Source of the DNA: Pseudohalioglobus lutimaris
Lineage (GTDB): Bacteria > Pseudomonadota > Gammaproteobacteria > Pseudomonadales > Halieaceae
Assembly: GCF_002866825.1 (NCBI RefSeq)
Contig: NZ_PKUS01000005.1
Coordinates: forward strand, 62,001 to 126,000
Reading direction: 5' to 3'
DNA: 64,000 nucleotides
Positions within the stretch are counted from its first letter, which is position 1, and each line of letters opens with the position of its first letter. This document shows, piece after piece, positions 58,905 through 64,000 of this stretch. Made by a program: the position numbers and the translations under genes. The notes under the pieces are model-generated. The model searched no databases. It was not told where the DNA came from and saw nothing but the letters and a program-made list of their open reading frames with translations.

Positions 58905-60437
58905 ATGAAGGCTGGCAGCGCACCGGAGCGGTTGCACGGGTTGCCGCTGTTCCTGGCCACATTGGGCGTGGCCGCCGCCAGCTTCATGAACATACTGGAC
59001 ACCACGATCGCCATTGTTGCATTGCCAACCATTGGCGGTGACCTTAGCGCCACGCCGTCCCAGAGCAGCTGGATCATCACGCTTTACAGTGTTTGCGTGG
59101 CCGTAATCCTGCCTCTCTCCGGTTGGATTACCCGGCGCTTTGGCGAGGTACGCACCTTTACCTTCGCCGTGCTCATGTTCACGACCACTTCCTGGCTCTG
59201 CGCCATCGCCACCAGCTTCAATGAACTGCTGGTTTTCCGTGCGTTCCAGGGGCTATCCGGCGGTTTGCTGATACCGCTTTCACAATCGATGCTACTGCGC
59301 CTTTATCCGCCCGAGAAGCAGGGCCTGGCGCTGGCCATCTGGGCGATTACCAGCGTGGTGGCGCCCGTGGTGGGGCCAATACTTGGCGGCTATCTTACGG
59401 ACAATTTCGGCTGGCCCTGGATATTCCTGATCAACGTGCCGATCGGTATTTCTGTGGCCTTGATTTGCTGGCGTTATCTGCCCCCGCTGGAGACCGAGCG
59501 CTTCAGGGATCCGGTGGATGTGGTCGGGCTGATACTGTTGTTTGCCGGGGTGATCTGCTTCCAGACGGTGTTGGACAGGGGACATGAGCTGGATTGGCTG
59601 GCTTCCATGCAGATACGCATTATGCTGGTTGTCTCCGTACTGAGTTTTGTCCTTTTTATCGTCTGGGAGCGAGGCGAGGCGCACCCTGTTGTGGATTTCA
59701 GCCTGTTTCGCTATCGCAATTTTGTGGTTGGGTCGGTACTGGTCAGCGTGCTTTATATGGCGTTCATTGTGGGTATGGTGATCTACCCGATCTGGATGCA
59801 GACTAGCCTGGGCTACACGGCCACCTGGTCAGGTATCGCGATGGCCGGCACTGGCATCCTGCCTATCATCCTGTTCCCCATTCTGGGTAAGCGGGTGCAG
59901 AATTCCGACCCCCGCCTTACCGTGTCCTTTGGCTTATGCATCGCAGCTGCCGCGTTATACCTGCATTCGCAAACCACCACCGACTCGACGGTACAGTACA
60001 TTGCCGCCACCCGCCTGTTAATGGGGGCCGCCATGCCTTTTGCGTGGATGCCGCTGATGGCGATTGCGCTTCTTGGGATCCCCCCCGAAAAGCTCGCCTC
60101 GGCTTCCGGGCTGTTTAACTTTACCCGTATGATTGCGTCCAGTGCGGGTACGGCGATCGGCATTACCCTTTGGGATCAACGCACGATTTATCACCGCAGT
60201 CGACTGGCGGAGTCGCTTTCCGCAGATGCAGTACCCTACCGTGAGTCGATGGCGTTGTTGGAACAGGCGACACCCTCTGCCCAGGCCGCGCTGGCTGCGC
60301 TTGATGTGGCGGTCACCCAGCAGGCACGGACCCTGGCCATGGGCGACGTGTTTTATCTTTATGTCGGTGCAATGCTGGTGCTGGTGCTACTCACCGTGTT
60401 TCTTCCATCAAAAGCCGAATCAGGAGGCGGAAAATGA
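58905..60437 (+). CDS. DHA2-family drug efflux MFS transporter (EmrB-like)
   Basis: The 510-residue protein has the 14-helix DHA2 pattern: NILDTTIAIVALPTIGGDLS (motif D1 region), LYSVCVAVILPLSGWITRRF (motif A), FRAFQGLSGGLLIPLSQSML, and ITSVVAPVVGPILGGYLTDN (motif C, the antiporter motif). It is the pump of an EmrAB-type tripartite system that would export hydrophobic drugs, phenolics or uncouplers. It begins 2 bp after emrA and its end overlaps the MarR gene by 4 bp, so the three genes form one operon. No TolC-like gene is near. Confidence 0.94.
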   Translation: MKAGSAPERLHGLPLFLATLGVAAASFMNILDTTIAIVALPTIGGDLSATPSQSSWIITLYSVCVAVILPLSGWITRRFGEVRTFTFAVLMFTTTSWLCAIATSFNELLVFRAFQGLSGGLLIPLSQSMLLRLYPPEKQGLALAIWAITSVVAPVVGPILGGYLTDNFGWPWIFLINVPIGISVALICWRYLPPLETERFRDPVDVVGLILLFAGVICFQTVLDRGHELDWLASMQIRIMLVVSVLSFVLFIVWERGEAHPVVDFSLFRYRNFVVGSVLVSVLYMAFIVGMVIYPIWMQTSLGYTATWSGIAMAGTGILPIILFPILGKRVQNSDPRLTVSFGLCIAAAALYLHSQTTTDSTVQYIAATRLLMGAAMPFAWMPLMAIALLGIPPEKLASASGLFNFTRMIASSAGTAIGITLWDQRTIYHRSRLAESLSADAVPYRESMALLEQATPSAQAALAALDVAVTQQARTLAMGDVFYLYVGAMLVLVLLTVFLPSKAESGGGK

Positions 60438-60862
60438 GTGACTTTGCGCACAGCGAGGCGCGTTACCTGGCGCTGGTGTACCGGCAACTGATGCGCCACC
60501 TTGACGAGGAACTTGCGCCGGCAGACCTGGGCCCCGGACGTTATCTCTACCTCTATGCACTGCAGGCCAAAGATGGGCGCCGACAGCAAGAGCTGGCCGA
60601 TGCGCTGGGACTGGACAAGGCGGCAGTCACCCGGGCCCTGGCCAGGCTGGAGGAAGACGGTTTCATTCGCCGTGAGGCGGATAAAGAAGACGGCCGCGCA
60701 ACCCGCGTATTTCTCACCTCCAAAGGGCGAGCCAAGCAAGCGTTTCTTGAGGGCGCAGCAAGCAACAGCCTGGAAAAACTATTGAGACCCTTGACGGTGG
60801 TCGAGCGCGAACGTTTCGGGAAGCTATTGGCGAAGATAGCCCTGCCATTGCTTGACCCCTAG
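60434..60862 (+). CDS. MarR-family transcriptional regulator
   Basis: The 142-residue winged-helix protein has the MarR pattern: QELADALGLDKAAVTRALAR as helix-turn-helix, LEEDGFIRREADKEDGRATR as the wing with its D-x-R, and VFLTSKGRAKQ. N- and C-terminal helices make the dimer arm. It overlaps the EmrB gene by 4 bp (ATGA), so it is translated with it, and it probably represses the efflux operon and responds to its substrates. It is at the 3' end of the operon, unlike E. coli mprA, which precedes emrAB. Its stop overlaps that of the convergent YheT-like gene. Confidence 0.92.
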   Translation: MSDFAHSEARYLALVYRQLMRHLDEELAPADLGPGRYLYLYALQAKDGRRQQELADALGLDKAAVTRALARLEEDGFIRREADKEDGRATRVFLTSKGRAKQAFLEGAASNSLEKLLRPLTVVERERFGKLLAKIALPLLDP

Positions 60863-61827
60863 CGAAACAACTGCAGTAGTCTCCGGTCTATCCAGCCGTC
60901 GAGTTTCCAGTTCATCAGGAATCCGCAGTGCCCGCCATAGTCGGTGGTTTCAATGGTCAGGGCGGGCGGCCTGGCAATACGCTGCAGGTCGTCGCTGGGG
61001 ATCATCGGGTCGTCGTTGCTCAGAATCAGCTGCGAGGGCACGCGCAGGGTCGCGAGCGTATCGCCGGTGAGCGCATAGGCCTCGTAATAACTGCGCGCAT
61101 CCTCGTACTGCGTGTGGTGGGGCACGAAATAATCGTTCATGTCCCCCAGGGTTTGCATCTCCAGCAGGCTGTCAGCGTAGCCCAGTTCCGGGAAATGACC
61201 GAGCTTGGTGCGCAGTGAGCGCTTCCAGCGATGCACAAAGTAGCGATGGTAGACCTGGCTGCCTTGCTCAATTGCCTTGATGGTGCGCCAGGGATCGAGC
61301 ACTGGACAGACGGCGACTACCCCGTCCAGTTGTAGTCCCTGGTCTGGCGCTTTCGCCGCGACGCGCAGTGCGAAGTTGCCGCCCAGCGAATGGCCTGCAA
61401 GAAAGCATTTTTCATGCGGATAGATTTTTTGTATTTCCGCTATAGCATCGATAACTTCCTGCAGGCGCGTGGAGTTATAGAGCTCAGGGTTGAGGTGGTG
61501 ACTGGGGCCGTGGTCGCGAAGATGCAGGCGAAAGACATCGAACCCGGTGCTGTGCAGCGTGTAGGCGGTTGATAACTGGTAACTCGATTCAGCGTCGCCC
61601 TCCCAGCCGTGCAGTAGAATAGCCAGACCGCGAACGGGCAGGGGATTGGCGTTATACAGCCCGTGCAGGCGAATGCCGTCGCCGCAGTGCAGGACCACGT
61701 CCTCTGCTGTCGCCTGCAGCCTGCGTGTGCGCCACCAGAGTGGCCAACTGCGCAGCGGTGTGCTGGATATCAGCGTTTGTACGTGCGCGTTCCGCAACCA
61801 GGCAGGCGGATTGAACGTGGAGTCCAC
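60859..61827 (-). CDS. YheT/abhydrolase-family hydrolase
   Basis: The 322 residues belong to the YheT group of alpha/beta hydrolases: NPPAWLRNAHVQTLI at the N-terminus, ILLHGWEGDAESSYQ, RLHLRDHGPSHHLN, the nucleophile serine in LAGHSLGGNFALRV, and the histidine in TDYGGHCGFL. Start GTG, and it lies 12 bp after the kbl stop, so it is likely the last gene of a tdh-kbl-yheT-type transcript. Family members act on medium-chain esters, but their cellular substrate is not established. No signal peptide is present. Confidence 0.88.
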   Translation of the reverse strand: MDSTFNPPAWLRNAHVQTLISSTPLRSWPLWWRTRRLQATAEDVVLHCGDGIRLHGLYNANPLPVRGLAILLHGWEGDAESSYQLSTAYTLHSTGFDVFRLHLRDHGPSHHLNPELYNSTRLQEVIDAIAEIQKIYPHEKCFLAGHSLGGNFALRVAAKAPDQGLQLDGVVAVCPVLDPWRTIKAIEQGSQVYHRYFVHRWKRSLRTKLGHFPELGYADSLLEMQTLGDMNDYFVPHHTQYEDARSYYEAYALTGDTLATLRVPSQLILSNDDPMIPSDDLQRIARPPALTIETTDYGGHCGFLMNWKLDGWIDRRLLQLFR

Positions 61828-61839
61828 TACCGGTTTCCG

Positions 61840-63024
<1,185 letters not shown>

Positions 63025-63031
63025 ATCGTGC

Positions 63032-64000
63032 TTACGCCTCCCAGTCCAGAATGACCTTGCTCGCCTCGCCACTGTTCATCACATCAAAGCCCTGCTGAAA
63101 TTCAGTGAAAGGCAGGCGATGGGTGATAACGGGTGAGATGTCCAGGCCGGAGTCGATCATTACCGACATCTTGTACCAGGTTTCATACATCTCTCTGCCG
63201 TATATACCTTTCAGCGTCAGCATATTGAAGATTACCTTGTTCCAGTCAATAGCGGTATTTTCAGCGGGAATGCCCAGTATCGACACCTTGCCACCGTGGC
63301 ACATGTTGTCGATCAGTTCGTTAAAGGCCTGGGCGTTGCCCGACATTTCCAGGCCCACGTCAAAGCCCTCGCTCATCCCCAGTTCCCGTTGTACGTCGGC
63401 GATACGTTCGCGACTCACGTTCACCGAGCGGGTCGCACCCAGTGCCCGCGCACGCTCCAGTCGCGAATCAATCACATCGGTGATCACCACATGGCGGGCG
63501 CCGGCGTGCCTGCATACGGCGGCGGCCATGGCGCCAATCGGCCCTGCGCCAGTAATCAGTACGTCCTCGCCAAGCAGATCAAACTGCAGTGCCGTGTGCA
63601 CGGCGTTGCCGAAGGGGTCGAACAGCGCGGCCACGTCCAGGTCGATACCCGGTGTATGCTCCCATACATTGGACATAGGCAGGGTGAGGTACTGTGCAAA
63701 TGCGCCGGGGCGGTCCACTCCAATGCCGGATGTCTGGCTGCAGAGATGGCGGCGGCCAGCCATGCAGTTACGACAGCGACCGCAGACCACGTGTCCTTCA
63801 CCGGAGACGATCTGGCCGGCATGGAAGTCGTTGACGTTGGAGCCCACAGCGACCACTTCGCCAACGAATTCATGCCCCACGACCATGGGCACGGGAATGG
63901 TCTTTTGCGCCCAGGCATCCCAGTTGTAAATGTGCATGTCGGTGCCGCAGATGGCGGTACGCTTTACCTTGATAAGTACGTCGTTAATGCCCGGTTCAGG
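63032..64000 (-). CDS. tdh: L-threonine 3-dehydrogenase (5' end outside window)
   Basis: The frame runs off the window at 64000, so the start is not visible; 322 residues are seen. It is a zinc medium-chain dehydrogenase. [20 protein letters not shown] carries the catalytic zinc cysteine and the threonine dehydrogenase-specific text. [22 protein letters not shown] (structural zinc cysteines) and [20 protein letters not shown] (NAD loop) follow. It oxidises threonine to 2-amino-3-ketobutyrate, the substrate of kbl just downstream. It is the first or an early gene of the tdh-kbl-hydrolase transcript. Confidence 0.96.
   Translation of the reverse strand, partial: PEPGINDVLIKVKRTAICGTDMHIYNWDAWAQKTIPVPMVVGHEFVGEVVAVGSNVNDFHAGQIVSGEGHVVCGRCRNCMAGRRHLCSQTSGIGVDRPGAFAQYLTLPMSNVWEHTPGIDLDVAALFDPFGNAVHTALQFDLLGEDVLITGAGPIGAMAAAVCRHAGARHVVITDVIDSRLERARALGATRSVNVSRERIADVQRELGMSEGFDVGLEMSGNAQAFNELIDNMCHGGKVSILGIPAENTAIDWNKVIFNMLTLKGIYGREMYETWYKMSVMIDSGLDISPVITHRLPFTEFQQGFDVMNSGEASKVILDWEA

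Overview
The window comes from a GC-rich gammaproteobacterial chromosome. The gene mix (many TonB-dependent receptors and CoA-linked catabolic enzymes, wax ester synthesis genes, an AbgT transporter, a DUF3604 lipoprotein, an exported MsrA) suggests a marine, aerobic oligotroph of the Halieaceae/OM60-NOR5 kind. That assignment is inferred from gene content only. I see no tRNA, rRNA, CRISPR array, prophage or intact insertion sequence. Nearly all the DNA is coding.

Left part, 1-17.6 kb: an MFS transporter truncated by the window edge and rnk come first. A probable catabolic island follows: an AraC-type regulator, a MaoC hydratase, a GH88-like glycosidase, a small helical protein, two paralogous CaiB/BaiF CoA-transferases on opposite strands, a GntP-type permease, an enoyl-CoA hydratase, a small ABM-domain protein, an exported serine hydrolase, a TonB-dependent receptor, an exported alpha/beta hydrolase and an exported amidohydrolase. 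Together they read as uptake of a sizeable substrate through the outer membrane, periplasmic hydrolysis, inner-membrane import, CoA activation by transfer and beta-oxidation-like hydration. The substrate is unknown. Related non-coding blocks in at least two promoters suggest common control.

Middle, 17.7-30 kb: 5-formyltetrahydrofolate cyclo-ligase; a Fur-box-controlled TonB receptor with a CxxC motif in its plug and an adjacent exported thioredoxin-like gene; a truncated di-haem cytochrome c peroxidase; an M48 protease with a TPR-like tail; two unknown overlapping genes; an LLM oxidoreductase; an EamA exporter; a small membrane protein; two lipoproteins; and an exported aspartoacylase-like protein.

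30-45 kb: an SDR, a DUF3604 lipoprotein and a wax-ester locus. On the minus strand an acyl-reductase-like fusion, a two-domain fatty acyl reductase and a WS/DGAT acyltransferase lie in the order of the biochemical steps (acyl to aldehyde to alcohol to ester). A second WS/DGAT converges on them. The operon's WS/DGAT ends in a histone-H1-like Lys/Ala/Pro tail. Upstream are a biotinyl-carboxyltransferase fusion and a PhyH dioxygenase.

44-64 kb: exported MsrA, a serine hydrolase, a YebC-family regulator, a DUF3833 lipoprotein, an AbgT transporter, an NTF2-like lipoprotein, the DUF2868/DUF3482 membrane-protein and GTPase pair, an unknown lipoprotein, PutA without its DNA-binding domain, an EmrAB-like efflux operon with its own MarR, a YheT-like hydrolase, and kbl-tdh for threonine breakdown (tdh cut by the window end).
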